Shown: positions 24,001 through 31,275, counted from the stretch's first letter. The stretch is DNA of 32,838 bases from CAZFAT01 sp964517075 (GCA_964517075.1 CAZFAT010000265.1:1-32838); one strand, 5' to 3'. Translations and numbers: made by a program. Notes: a model not told the origin generated them from the letters alone.

Positions 24001-25430
24001 TTCGTGCCGTCGCCCGAGGTGACCATGCCGGTGCTGTAGCCGTGCGTGGCGTAGATCCAGCCGTCGAGCCCCCAGCGCAGGTTGTTGATGACCGAGTGGG
24101 TGTCCGAGGTGCCGAGGCCGGTATAGAGCTTCGTGCGGCGGTCGGCGACCTCGTCGCCGTTCGTGTCTTCGAGATACCAGATGTGGGGCGCCGTCGCGGC
24201 AATGACGCCCGACCGATGGAGCACGAACCCGGTAACCAGCTCGAGCTTGTCCGCGAACACGTGCTTGCGATCCATCCGGCCGTCGCCGTTCGTGTCCGAC
24301 AGGATGGCAATCGTGTCCTCCGGATCGCGCGTGGTCTCAGCGGGTCGCAGCGATCCGCTGTCCTTCCAGGCCGGGACGTTCAGCACGCGGCGTCCGTTCG
24401 GGTACTCGGGCGTCTCCGACACCCAGAGCCGGCCGCGCTCGTCCCAGTCGAGGTTCATCGCCTTCTGGATCAGCGGCTCCGCGGCCACGAGCGAGAGGTC
24501 GAACTCCGGATGGACCTCGATCGCCGCGGCGGCCTTGTCGGGATGCGTCGGCCCGCCTTCGACGTAGCGCAGCGTGTCGCCCAGCTCTTCGGGCCTGAGC
24601 AGGACGTTCGCGTTCGTCCGTTTGCCGGCCCAGGCGATGCCGCGCAGGATCAGCGCGCGGTAGTTCGGCCGGTTGAAGTTCGCGTAGAGGTGCCCGGGAA
24701 TCGAGACGAACGCGCGGTACGGCGTGGCGCCGCCCTCGGCCGTGCGCTCGTACGTCCACATCTGCGGCTGAATGTCGTAGATGCTCACGCGCTGACCGCC
24801 ACCGGTGAGAGCCTCGGCGCGCTTCAGCGCGTTCGCGTCGCGCGCGCCCGCGGGCTTCGGCGTATAGGCGGCCGCCAGCACGCGCGCCTCCGGCGCGATG
24901 TCCATGTCGTAGTAGATCTCGTCATCCATGGACCAATTGGACGCGCCGGTCGTGACCGGGTGGTCCCGGTCGGTGAAGTACAGCTGCATCGGGCCTTCGA
25001 GCCACCTCGTCGTGCCCTCGCGCCACGAGCCGCCGACGATGCCCTTGAACCAGTCGGGATCGCGCGACACGGCGCCGGCGTGGATGACGACGAGCCCGCC
25101 GCCGCGGGCGAGGAAGGCGGCGAGACTGGCGCGCTGGGCCGGGTTGGTGATGTTGCCCGCCTCCTGCGCGTGCAGGACGAGCACATCCGTCTCGTCGAGC
25201 TGTGCCCGGGTGGGGAAGGCCTCGGCGCCCGTCGCGCGGGCGCCGCGCGCGTTCAAGAGCGGCACCCACTCAGCCAGGAACCGCGGGTAGTCGTGCGCCC
25301 CCGGTCCGTGCGACTTCGGGCCGGAGCGGATGTAGACGCGCAGCGGGTCTTGATCGGGCGGCGAAGCCGCGTGCGGACCGGCCCCGGACAGGGCGATCAC
25401 AATGGACAGGCCGAAGAGCAGTGCTTTCAT
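21060..25430 (-). CDS. Exported giant fusion: ThuA - PVC-type dehydrogenase propeller - HEAT - cytochrome c - ThuA
   Basis: 1456 residues. Signal peptide (1 to about 22, ALLFGLSIVIALSGAGPHAA). Residues about 30-275 are a ThuA domain (VLHAQEAGNITNP, GLVVIHAGAVSRDPDWFKG). Residues about 305-700 are the membrane-bound/PVC-type dehydrogenase propeller (FDLSLVAAEPLIQKAMNLDW, EDTNGDEVADRRTKL, GPDGALYVIDFYN). Residues about 710-1055 are HEAT-like helical repeats rich in Ala/Leu/Arg. A c-type haem site CSACH is at C1084-C1087-H1088, with SLMPEG about 100 residues later offering the Met ligand. Residues about 1215-1456 form a second ThuA domain (VISVNRQFFDT, VMLHPGTWYGYAQWPELN, ITIGHDERVHG). Such proteins are common in Planctomycetes, Verrucomicrobia and Acidobacteria and probably oxidise sugars, passing electrons to the haem. 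Start ATG has no ribosome site but a strong promoter close by. Confidence 0.92.
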   Translation of the reverse strand: MKALLFGLSIVIALSGAGPHAASPPDQDPLRVYIRSGPKSHGPGAHDYPRFLAEWVPLLNARGARATGAEAFPTRAQLDETDVLVLHAQEAGNITNPAQRASLAAFLARGGGLVVIHAGAVSRDPDWFKGIVGGSWREGTTRWLEGPMQLYFTDRDHPVTTGASNWSMDDEIYYDMDIAPEARVLAAAYTPKPAGARDANALKRAEALTGGGQRVSIYDIQPQMWTYERTAEGGATPYRAFVSIPGHLYANFNRPNYRALILRGIAWAGKRTNANVLLRPEELGDTLRYVEGGPTHPDKAAAAIEVHPEFDLSLVAAEPLIQKAMNLDWDERGRLWVSETPEYPNGRRVLNVPAWKDSGSLRPAETTRDPEDTIAILSDTNGDGRMDRKHVFADKLELVTGFVLHRSGVIAATAPHIWYLEDTNGDEVADRRTKLYTGLGTSDTHSVINNLRWGLDGWIYATHGYSTGMVTSGDGTKSFGRDGSGVVRFRPDGSAFEQYSSRGGNTWGLDITWDGQVFWTQPTSGTVLFHTVLPESVLAKGRAANTPSAKGMISGQRTYPLMTWPEQAYVQIDQVGRFTAAAGCAIYDGGAWPERWQRAYFTGEPTLNIVHQQFLRPDGVSYTTEKEAGREETEFIRSRDLWFRPIETRVGPDGALYVIDFYNQAVIHNDTRGPVHGPANAAVRPDRDHYFGRIWRVQHKQARRLEMPALDRRDLPGLMRVMETSPNAHVRLTAWRLAQENFASDARLAQVRRPMGSAALALYERSRTAKAAGERAAVLDGFAAATDAWTRSALIAAAADQAAAYVTQSFGHTRPEATVEFVLGVLPAALPAAAEPLLAAAASATPSAALLKVMVLNAIGRLDAPAGPATPAALAALRTLLADADTTAAVLPVIARWDTGGTLRAATDARGRALLDELRSAATGDTRRLEIATSLLAVPAFRAEALAAIVPILTDAALEPTRRAPMIAAVGDAPGADTDAVLIEALARTNSTPIVVQLLRRPESARALLAALRRGVITTEHLGPPNVARLRNHPDKGVATEATAYLDAAVSTARARSDVIAALLPEVEKPGNAARGRELFTSTCSACHKLGDIGTSQAGPPLDGMGAHPRAELLTQILDPNREVDPSYFQVNVTTRSGETMAGTVASENAVNLTLRNPAGDVEVRKADIVTRETTRRSLMPEGLEALGADALRDILTFLQSASPAPPNPQGAAAGPKEGGKGDAPLPATTPIVWTPGRTKVLIIGGGSSHNFGVSFGTTDRATLEAAGFSVNYTEDRDQAAAEIGNADVAVISVNRQFFDTPAYRKALFDFAAAGKGLVMLHPGTWYGYAQWPELNAAIVGGGARGHDRIAAFTVNAVQPAHPVMKGVPASFEVTDELYYLNAEAGKVPPGTAPIDVLAQTSPSVRFKQPHPAVWVTRHPTARIVGITIGHDERVHGLDAFRTLLTNAVRWTARVP

Positions 25431-25436
25431 AGTCGG

Positions 25437-25474
25437 GTGTTGCGACTATAGTGACGGCCTGAACGGCGGTCAAT
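25437..25474 (-). promoter_or_regulatory. Promoter of the ThuA/PVC fusion gene, copy 1 of a 38-bp repeat
   Basis: On the minus strand TTGACC, a 17-bp spacer and TATAGT form a near-consensus promoter. The -10 box is 25445-25450 and the predicted start about 25438, 8 nt before the ATG at 25430. The whole block recurs at 28433-28470 with 35 of 38 bases identical. Confidence 0.7.
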
Positions 25475-25495
25475 CGCGTCCCGAGCGCCCGGTGC

Positions 25496-25568
25496 CGGCC
25501 GGCTTCCGCCTCCGCGAAACGCTTCGGCGGACCGCCGTAGCCTTGGCGAAGGCGGTCAGTCCGCCGGA
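25496..25568. repeat. Nested inverted-repeat block between two genes
   Basis: CGGCGGAC (25525-25532) pairs with GTCCGCCG (25559-25566). Inside, ACCGCC (25531-25536) pairs with GGCGGT (25551-25556), and GCCTT with AAGGC around a GGCG loop. The whole could fold into a branched hairpin. Its look is that of a dispersed intergenic repeat family; a single copy is present here. It lies between the kinase stop and the ThuA/PVC promoter. Confidence 0.5.
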
Positions 25569-25599
25569 TGATTCGCGGGCCGACAGCGGCGCGACTTCT

Positions 25600-28254
25600 T
25601 TAGTTGAGGGCCGCCATCCAGTTGAGGACGACGGTGATAGGTGGGCCCATTTCTTCCGGTGCTCCGTAACTGACGAACCGTTGGCCGTCTGGCGACACGT
25701 CATAGAGGGTGGCGAGGCCGATCGATTGGCTTCCGTGCGGCAGGCTTCGCGTCTTGAAGAGTGGCGTGGCCGTGCCAGGTTCGAAGGTGGTTCCCCCCTC
25801 GAGAGGCACCGCCATCAATTGCTGATCGAGGGCGAGATAAAAGAGCTCCTTGCTGTCCTGCCGCCAGCGAGGTTGCACGCCACCCCCGATGGAGACCTGG
25901 CGCTTGCTTCCCGGCTCGGGGAAACTCTGGACGTACACCTCATCGTTCCCAGACTCGTACGATGTGTAGGCGATCCATCGTGTGTCGGGGGAGATTTGCG
26001 CCTGCACCTTGTTGAACGCTGTTTCGAGAAAGGGCCTCGGCCGGCGATCGCCGACGAGCGGCAGGAGCCACAAGTCGGAGCTGCTCTGTTTCCCGCCAGC
26101 CGTGTAGACGAGGAAGCGTCCATCCGATGACCAGTCTTGGAGCAAGCCAATGCTACCGGCCTCGAACAGCAGTTCCTCAGAACCTCCGCCGCTGGCACTG
26201 ACCACATAGACGCGCCACCCCTGCGGCGGTCGGTTCGAAAGGAACGCAAGGCGGTTCCCATCGGGTGACCAGACCGGCGTGTTGTCCGCGAGGGGACCAA
26301 ACGTGATTCTCGACGTCGACTGGCCATCCATGTCCAGCAGCCAGATGTGCCGATCGCGCGTAATCGCGACGCGTCGCCCACTGGGCGAAAGCTGCGGGCT
26401 TCCGGCATAGCGCGCGGACGGTCCGACGGGTCCAAGGCGCCGGCCCGCGCGATCGAACGACGTCAATTGAGTGTGTGAAGAGGCAGCGTTCACGTACGCC
26501 AGCACGCCTGTCTGCGAGACGGAGAAGCTCGCCTGTCTCGCGGCTGCGGCGCCCCAGACGCCGTCAGCGACGCGGGACGGTTGCCCCGTCACCTCGAGGC
26601 GCTCGAGATCGAACGGCTGGGCCATCACGGTCTCCCCGCGCACAAAGAGAAGGTAGCCGGACGCATACGCTGCCTTGAACTCGGACTGCAGGACTTGTTT
26701 CGTGTCCTTCGAGTCGAGCGAGCCCACATACACACCGCGCTCGTCCGGCGTCGAACCCGAGCTGACATACAAGAAATGGCGGCCGTCGGGAAGGAAGTGA
26801 GGCCACATCGCCGTCCCTCGGGAGATCTCGCGCGAGATCACCATCGAGATCGGCCCGCCGCCCGCCGGCACGGTTGCGAGCTCCCCGCCTCGCGGAATGA
26901 ACAGAATCGCCCCGTCCCGGCCCCAGGTGGCCCCTGCACGTATGGGACTGTCCGCCAACGTCTGGACAGCGCCGCCAGCAACTTCGACCGTCCTGATCTT
27001 GCCGTCTGCCTGAAATCCGATGAGCCGGCCGTCCGGCGACCAGAACGGGTGGGCGGCATTCTCGGTTCCCGGCAGCACCCGTGCTTCGAGTGCATCCAGC
27101 GCCCGAATCCACAACATCAATTTCCCCGACCCGCCGGTTGAGACGAACGCCAGCTGGTGGCCATCGGGTGAGATCGTTGCTGAAAGCTGCGGCGAGATCA
27201 GTCCCGGTGTAAACACGGACAAGCGAGTGGGTGTCGTGGCATCCGGCGCGCGACGGAGAAAGATCGCGACCGCGGCGGCGATCGCCGCGAGCGACACGGC
27301 GATCAAGGCGACGATCGAGATCCGCCGCCATCTGACGCCGCGGCCCGGCCGACGCGGGCTTGCCGCCACCGCTGGTGGAGACTCCAGCGCGTCCTCGATT
27401 TCGAGCCGCGCGTCGACGATATCGTGCAATCGGCGCTTCGGATCCTTCTGAAGACATCGATGCAGCAGCCGAGTGGCGCCTGGTGGGATGCCGGTGGGTA
27501 AGCCGTGCCAATCCGGTTCGCGATTGAGAATGGCGGCAATCGTGTCGGGCACCGTTTCGCCGGCAAACGGCTTGCGGCCCGTGAGCATCTCCCACAAGAC
27601 GCAGCCGAACGCCCAGATGTCGCTGCGCTTGTCGACCGGCGTTCCGCGCGCCTGCTCGGGGCTCATATACGGCGCGGTCCCGAGGATCACGCCTTCGCGG
27701 GTGCCGGTCATGGTCGCCGTCGGCGAGTCCGAGAGATCCGGCGTTGAGTGGTCGGCGCGCGCCTTCGCCAGCCCGAAATCCAGCACCTTCACCACGCCGT
27801 CGCGTGTGATCGTGATGTTGGCCGGCTTCAGATCGCGGTGGACGATCCCCTTGTCATGAGCCGCTTCGAGCGCCTCGGCGATCTGACGGGCAATCGTGAG
27901 CGCCTCCGGTACCGGCAGCGGGCCCGCGTGCAGCCGCGCGCCAAGCGTCTGGCCTTCCACGAGCTCGAGGACCAATCCCTGAATGCCGTTGCGATCTTCG
28001 ACCCCGTAGATGGCGCCGATATGCGGATGATTGAGCGACGCCAACAGCCGCGCCTCGCGCTGGAACCGCGCGCGGCGATCGGGATCCGCGGTGAAGATCT
28101 CCGGCAGAATTTTGATCGCGACGTCGCGGCTGAGCCTGGTATCCCGCGCCCGATAGACCTCACCCATCCCACCCGCGCCGAGCAGGGATGTGATTTCGTA
28201 CGGCCCGAACTGCTGGCCTACCAACGGCGCGCCGGTGTGTTCAGGCCTCGTCAC
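25600..28254 (-). CDS. Membrane Ser/Thr protein kinase with extracytoplasmic PD40 propeller
   Basis: 884 residues. Kinase domain about 19-285, apparently active: P-loop GAGGMGEV (26-33), ATP lysine K48, HRDLKPAN with D141, DFG at D159, and APYMSPEQARG in place of the APE segment. One membrane helix at about 312-334 (ISIVALIAVSLAAIAAAVAI). The rest is a TolB/PD40 beta-propeller outside the membrane with repeated SPDG-type blades (LSATISPDGHQLAFVS, FWSPDGRLIGFQADG, WSPDGNRLAFLSN, VYVQSFPEPGSKRQVS). This PknB-like layout is strongly expanded in Acidobacteriota; the propeller presumably senses an envelope ligand. GTG start at 28252-28254 without an obvious ribosome site. A promoter lies about 45 bp upstream. 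No dedicated substrate gene is next to it. Confidence 0.94.
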   Translation of the reverse strand: MTRPEHTGAPLVGQQFGPYEITSLLGAGGMGEVYRARDTRLSRDVAIKILPEIFTADPDRRARFQREARLLASLNHPHIGAIYGVEDRNGIQGLVLELVEGQTLGARLHAGPLPVPEALTIARQIAEALEAAHDKGIVHRDLKPANITITRDGVVKVLDFGLAKARADHSTPDLSDSPTATMTGTREGVILGTAPYMSPEQARGTPVDKRSDIWAFGCVLWEMLTGRKPFAGETVPDTIAAILNREPDWHGLPTGIPPGATRLLHRCLQKDPKRRLHDIVDARLEIEDALESPPAVAASPRRPGRGVRWRRISIVALIAVSLAAIAAAVAIFLRRAPDATTPTRLSVFTPGLISPQLSATISPDGHQLAFVSTGGSGKLMLWIRALDALEARVLPGTENAAHPFWSPDGRLIGFQADGKIRTVEVAGGAVQTLADSPIRAGATWGRDGAILFIPRGGELATVPAGGGPISMVISREISRGTAMWPHFLPDGRHFLYVSSGSTPDERGVYVGSLDSKDTKQVLQSEFKAAYASGYLLFVRGETVMAQPFDLERLEVTGQPSRVADGVWGAAAARQASFSVSQTGVLAYVNAASSHTQLTSFDRAGRRLGPVGPSARYAGSPQLSPSGRRVAITRDRHIWLLDMDGQSTSRITFGPLADNTPVWSPDGNRLAFLSNRPPQGWRVYVVSASGGGSEELLFEAGSIGLLQDWSSDGRFLVYTAGGKQSSSDLWLLPLVGDRRPRPFLETAFNKVQAQISPDTRWIAYTSYESGNDEVYVQSFPEPGSKRQVSIGGGVQPRWRQDSKELFYLALDQQLMAVPLEGGTTFEPGTATPLFKTRSLPHGSQSIGLATLYDVSPDGQRFVSYGAPEEMGPPITVVLNWMAALN

Positions 28255-28298
28255 GCGTTGAGGTCTTTCTTCTCGCGCCCTCGTGGTGCGAGCGGCTC

Positions 28299-28327
28299 AT
28301 TCTAGCGCCGCCACAACATGCCCACAA
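28299..28327 (-). promoter_or_regulatory. Promoter of the Ser/Thr kinase gene
   Basis: Minus strand TTGTGG (28322-28327), 17-bp spacer, TAGAAT (28299-28304). The start would be near 28292, giving a leader of about 38 nt before the GTG. Confidence 0.5.
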
Positions 28328-28432
28328 GCGCGGTAGGTGCCCTACGGACCGATGGCGCGTGTCGAGCCGACGGCGACCGCTGCGCTGCCATCGAAGTTGC
28401 TGCCGTCGACGATGCGGCCGCGAATCGGCGCG

Positions 28433-28470
28433 GTGTTGCGGCTATAGTGACGGCCTGAACCGCGGTCCAT
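28433..28470 (-). repeat. Copy 2 of the 38-bp promoter-bearing repeat
   Basis: Matches 25437-25474 at 35 of 38 positions in the same orientation. On the minus strand it reads TGGACC, 17 bp, TATAGC, a weakened form of the copy 1 promoter, and it would fire towards the kinase gene about 180 bp away. Confidence 0.7.
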
Positions 28471-28484
28471 CAAATGGAGGGCCG

Positions 28485-28532
28485 GACGTCCGCGGGGCTG
28501 TAGCCCCGCGGCGACGTCAGACCACGTCAGAC
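28485..28532. repeat. 22-bp GC palindrome flanked by GACGTC boxes and a tandem 9-bp repeat
   Basis: CCGCGGGGCT / AGCCCCGCGG (28490-28499, 28502-28511) is perfect, with a 2-nt centre. GACGTC, itself a palindrome, lies on both sides (28485-28490, 28513-28518). ACGTCAGAC then repeats at 28514-28522 and 28524-28532, a 10-bp period, ending 14 bp before the PEP-hydrolase-like start codon. It could be a dispersed hairpin or an operator next to the translation start. Confidence 0.6.
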
Positions 28533-28546
28533 AAGGAGATCACATC

Positions 28547-29401
28547 GTGAGCGTGGATCAATCCCGGCAGGCCATCCTCTCGCGGTTCCGCGCGCAGATC
28601 GCGCAAGGCGAGCCGATCATCGGCGGCGGGGCGGGCACCGGCCTGTCCGCGGTCAGCGAGGAAGCGGGCGGCATCGACCTGCTCGTGGTCTACAACTCCG
28701 GCCGCTACCGCATGGCAGGGCGAGGCAGTTCCGCGGGACTTCTCGCCTACGGCAACGCGAACCAGATCGTGAAGGAGATGGCCTACGAGATCCTGCCGGT
28801 CGTGAAGAAGACGCCCGTGCTCGCGGGGGTCAACGGCACGGATCCATTCATCATGCCGAAGCTCTTCCTCGAGGAATTGCGCACGCTGGGCTTTGCAGGC
28901 GTCCAGAATTTTCCGACGATCGGTCTGTTCGACGGCACCATGCGCCAGTCCTTCGAGGAAACGGGCATGAGTTATCAGCTCGAGGTGGACATCATCCGCC
29001 TGGCGCACCAGATGGATCTGCTGACGACCCCGTACGTGTTCAACCCCCAGGAAGCCGAGCGCATGGCCGACGCCGGCGCCGACCTCATCGTCGCGCACAT
29101 GGGGGTGACGACCGGCGGGACGATCGGCGCGAAGAGCGCGAAGACACTGGACGACTGCGTTGGCCAGATCCAGCGCATCGCCGACGCCGCGCGGGGCGTC
29201 AACCCGGAGGTGATCGTGATCTGCCACGGCGGGCCGATCGCCGAGCCGCCGGATGCGGAGTACATCATCTCGCGCTGCCGCGGCGTGGACGGGTTCTACG
29301 GGGCGAGCTCGGTCGAGCGCCTGCCGGCGGAGCGGGCGATTGCGGAGCAGATCCGGACGTTCAAGAAGATTCGCCTCACCCGGGGTACGGAGGCGCGATG
29401 A
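28547..29401 (+). CDS. Phosphoenolpyruvate hydrolase family (TIM-barrel) protein
   Basis: 284 residues from GTG at 28547-28549 with AAGGAG 8 nt upstream. The sequence follows the PEP_hydrolase/TIM-barrel family closely: PIIGGGAGTGLSAVSEEAGG, DLLVVYNSGRYRMAGRGS, AYGNANQIVKEMA, then FAGVQNFPTIGLFDG and IVAHMGVTTGGTIG. The family is related to PEP mutase/isocitrate lyase-like barrels, and its true reaction is not established; relatives are often encoded with a Tm-1-like (UPF0261) partner. That partner is not here; instead a cupin overlaps the stop by 4 bp (ATGA). Cytoplasmic, no signal peptide. The pair forms its own small plus-strand operon between two minus-strand genes. Confidence 0.88.
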   Translation: MSVDQSRQAILSRFRAQIAQGEPIIGGGAGTGLSAVSEEAGGIDLLVVYNSGRYRMAGRGSSAGLLAYGNANQIVKEMAYEILPVVKKTPVLAGVNGTDPFIMPKLFLEELRTLGFAGVQNFPTIGLFDGTMRQSFEETGMSYQLEVDIIRLAHQMDLLTTPYVFNPQEAERMADAGADLIVAHMGVTTGGTIGAKSAKTLDDCVGQIQRIADAARGVNPEVIVICHGGPIAEPPDAEYIISRCRGVDGFYGASSVERLPAERAIAEQIRTFKKIRLTRGTEAR

Positions 29402-29862
29402 AGAAGAGGTCGTTCGTCACGTCGAAGACCGCGCGCGTTCACTACGCGCCGTGGGGCAAACACACGTGGCTGTCCGAACCCGCACTCACGGGTACGGCAT
29501 CACTCACGGTGGTCCGTGTCGACATGCCGCCCGGGAGAGGGCACCAGTTCCATTCCCACCCCGAGCTCGACGAGATCATTTACGTCGTCGAGGGCGTCGC
29601 CGAGCAGTGGGTGGATCGGGAGAAGAGCCGCCTGAAGGCGGGCGAGGTCGCCTACATCCCGAAGGGCGTCGTGCACGCGACGCACAATCCGACGAAGACG
29701 CGCCTGACCTTCCTCGCGATCCTTTCGCCGGCCGCGTCGACGGGGCCCGCGCTGATCGATCACTTCAACGAGGAACCCTGGCGGAGCTTGCGGAAGGCGA
29801 TCACGTATCGGGCGGTCGATCCGCGGACGGGGAAGTCGCTGGAAACACGACGTCGGGGGTAG
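29398..29862 (+). CDS. Single-domain cupin
   Basis: 154 residues. Both cupin motifs are intact. Motif 1 reads HSHPELDEIIYVVEG with the two His and the Glu six residues before the closing Gly. Motif 2 is GEVAYIPKGVVHATHN, an exact G-x5-P-x-G-x2-H-x3-N. A bound Mn, Fe or Zn is therefore likely. It may act as an isomerase, dioxygenase or epimerase on a small acid or sugar; nothing in the sequence fixes the substrate. The ATG overlaps the PEP-hydrolase-family stop (ATGA), so they probably act on one pathway. The stop at 29860-29862 faces the beta-helix gene convergently. Confidence 0.88.
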   Translation: MKKRSFVTSKTARVHYAPWGKHTWLSEPALTGTASLTVVRVDMPPGRGHQFHSHPELDEIIYVVEGVAEQWVDREKSRLKAGEVAYIPKGVVHATHNPTKTRLTFLAILSPAASTGPALIDHFNEEPWRSLRKAITYRAVDPRTGKSLETRRRG

Positions 29863-29897
29863 TCGCGGGGTGCGTCTCGTGTCCACTCACCGTGCCG

Positions 29898-31097
29898 TCA
29901 CGGCGCACGATTGAGCGGATCGACGTCCACCGGTCCAAACACGTCGTACTGCTCGACCTCGCGCACCGCGACGTGGTCCCATGCGTTTCCTTCAGCCTTC
30001 ATCGCGGTCGGTGATTCGTTCCTCACATCGTGGGGCGCTCCGCGACGGCCGTTGCGGAAGGTGTTGCGGCCCGGGCTGGCGTCGCTGGTGCCGTCGATCT
30101 CCACGCGCCCACCCCCCAGATCGACCTGTGCGGTGTCCTGGACCAGCACGGCGTGGCTGTCGGGCCCGTTATCGTAGCCGGTGACGCTGTTATCGGAGAG
30201 GCGCGCTCGTCCCCGATTGAAGACGTACACGCCGACCGCGCGACCGGTCCGCGTGCCGCTCCGGAAGGTGTTGCGCTGGATGGTGGCCTGAGCGTCCCCG
30301 TAGACACGGATGCCGAAGGACGCGTCGCTCACCGCATTGCCGTCGAAGAGGAGGAACCAGCCCTGCGCGCCGCCGTCGAATCGCACCCCGGATGAGGTCC
30401 CGCGGAAGATGTTGTCGCGCACCACGGCCCGCCCGCGGCGGCCTCCGTTCCTGATCGGCTGCTGACAGTTCACGAACTCGGACCGTTCGATCGTGATCGA
30501 ACTGCCGTCGCTGAGCATGATGGCCTTGTCGGTGGCGCCGTAGAAGTACGAGTGCCTGACGACCGTGTTCGTGGCAATGAAACCACGGCCGCCGGTCGTG
30601 ACGGCATCCTCGCAAATCACGGGGAAGCGGAGATTGTCTGCAACATTCCCGTCGCCGGCCTGAAAGTGAATGCCGTCCGGAAAACCATGGATCGTGAGGT
30701 TCCTGATCGTGTTGCGGTCGCCGAATATCTCCAGCCGATTCTGCCCCTCGGTCTGATCGCAGGCCTGAGGGCCCGTGTAGCGCAGGGTGATGTTGCGCTG
30801 CTCGCCGTCCAGCACCATGTCGTGGCCGCGGAATACGAGGTTGTCCTCGAGATTCATCCCGATCGTCGTATTGGCGCAGTCGAACGTGATCCGTCCCGAC
30901 CGGGCGGCGGCGACCTTGTCGAACGCCTCCCGAAGCGCCGCTTCGGTGCACGCGATGCGCAACGCGATTCCAGTTCCGGCACGAGCCAGATCAGGCGCCC
31001 GGGTCGACGACTGCGCCATGCCGCGGGCCGGTGGCAGGGCACAGGCGACAGTCAGGTACGCCAGACCGGCGGTGACGACGGCGGGCACGGTCTTCAT
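29898..31097 (-). CDS. Exported parallel beta-helix repeat protein
   Basis: 399 residues from ATG at 31095-31097, chosen because it starts a signal peptide (MKTVPAVVTAGLAYLTVACA, cleavage near residue 31 before QSSTRAP) and has GAGGG about 9 nt upstream. The frame is open to 31343, but that part is not protein-like. From residue about 50 the chain is a ladder of beta-helix rungs: RITFDCANTTIGMN, LVFRGHDMVLDGEQRNITLR, IRNLTIHGFPDGIHFQ, SYFYGATDKAIMLSDGSS, VRDNIFRGTSSGVRFDG and QATIQRNTFRSGT. This is the pectate-lyase-like fold, but no conserved catalytic Arg or Ca site can be pinned down, so it may bind rather than cleave polysaccharide. It is unrelated in detail to the beta-helix protein at 17268. 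Confidence 0.82.
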   Translation of the reverse strand: MKTVPAVVTAGLAYLTVACALPPARGMAQSSTRAPDLARAGTGIALRIACTEAALREAFDKVAAARSGRITFDCANTTIGMNLEDNLVFRGHDMVLDGEQRNITLRYTGPQACDQTEGQNRLEIFGDRNTIRNLTIHGFPDGIHFQAGDGNVADNLRFPVICEDAVTTGGRGFIATNTVVRHSYFYGATDKAIMLSDGSSITIERSEFVNCQQPIRNGGRRGRAVVRDNIFRGTSSGVRFDGGAQGWFLLFDGNAVSDASFGIRVYGDAQATIQRNTFRSGTRTGRAVGVYVFNRGRARLSDNSVTGYDNGPDSHAVLVQDTAQVDLGGGRVEIDGTSDASPGRNTFRNGRRGAPHDVRNESPTAMKAEGNAWDHVAVREVEQYDVFGPVDVDPLNRAP

Positions 31098-31130
31098 CGT
31101 CTGAGCCCTCGAAGGTACTCGGTGTTGGCG

Positions 31131-31136
31131 AGTGTA
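31131..31136 (-). promoter_or_regulatory. Possible -10 box of the second beta-helix gene
   Basis: TACACT on the minus strand, giving a leader of about 28 nt before ATG 31097. The -35 region is weak. Confidence 0.3.
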
Positions 31137-31260
31137 GCGCCGGATCGCCCGCCGGTCATGGCAAGATGCCGCACCGTGCGCGTCGAACCGGCTACGCCCG
31201 ACATCGTCGACAGACTGACCCGGCACCGCGGCCGGAGGAGGAGCGCCAGCCTCCCAAGGG

Positions 31261-31275
31261 TAGAATCGGCCAGTG
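31261..31275 (+). promoter_or_regulatory. -10 box placing the start point on the mntA GTG
   Basis: TAGAAT (31261-31266) puts the expected +1 at 31273, the first base of the GTG start codon. No Shine-Dalgarno sequence can exist in such a leaderless message, and a GGAGGAGG at 31233-31240 is too far upstream to serve. Confidence 0.45.

Noticed and set aside
22107..25451. 1114-codon open frame on the plus strand
   Set aside because: Exactly antisense to the ThuA/PVC fusion gene; Arg/Ala/Gly-rich with no recognisable domain. It is a GC-rich shadow frame, as are the long frames at 951-2732, 17796-19376 and 20488-21732.
25437..25474. Phage T7-like promoter
   Set aside because: Only CACTATAG is shared with the T7 promoter; the rest differs, and the block explains itself as a sigma-70-type promoter with 17-bp spacing.
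25600..28254. Kinase gene as part of a mobile element
   Set aside because: The 38-bp repeats flank it in direct orientation, but there is no transposase and no target-site duplication visible; kept only as one option in the repeat finding.
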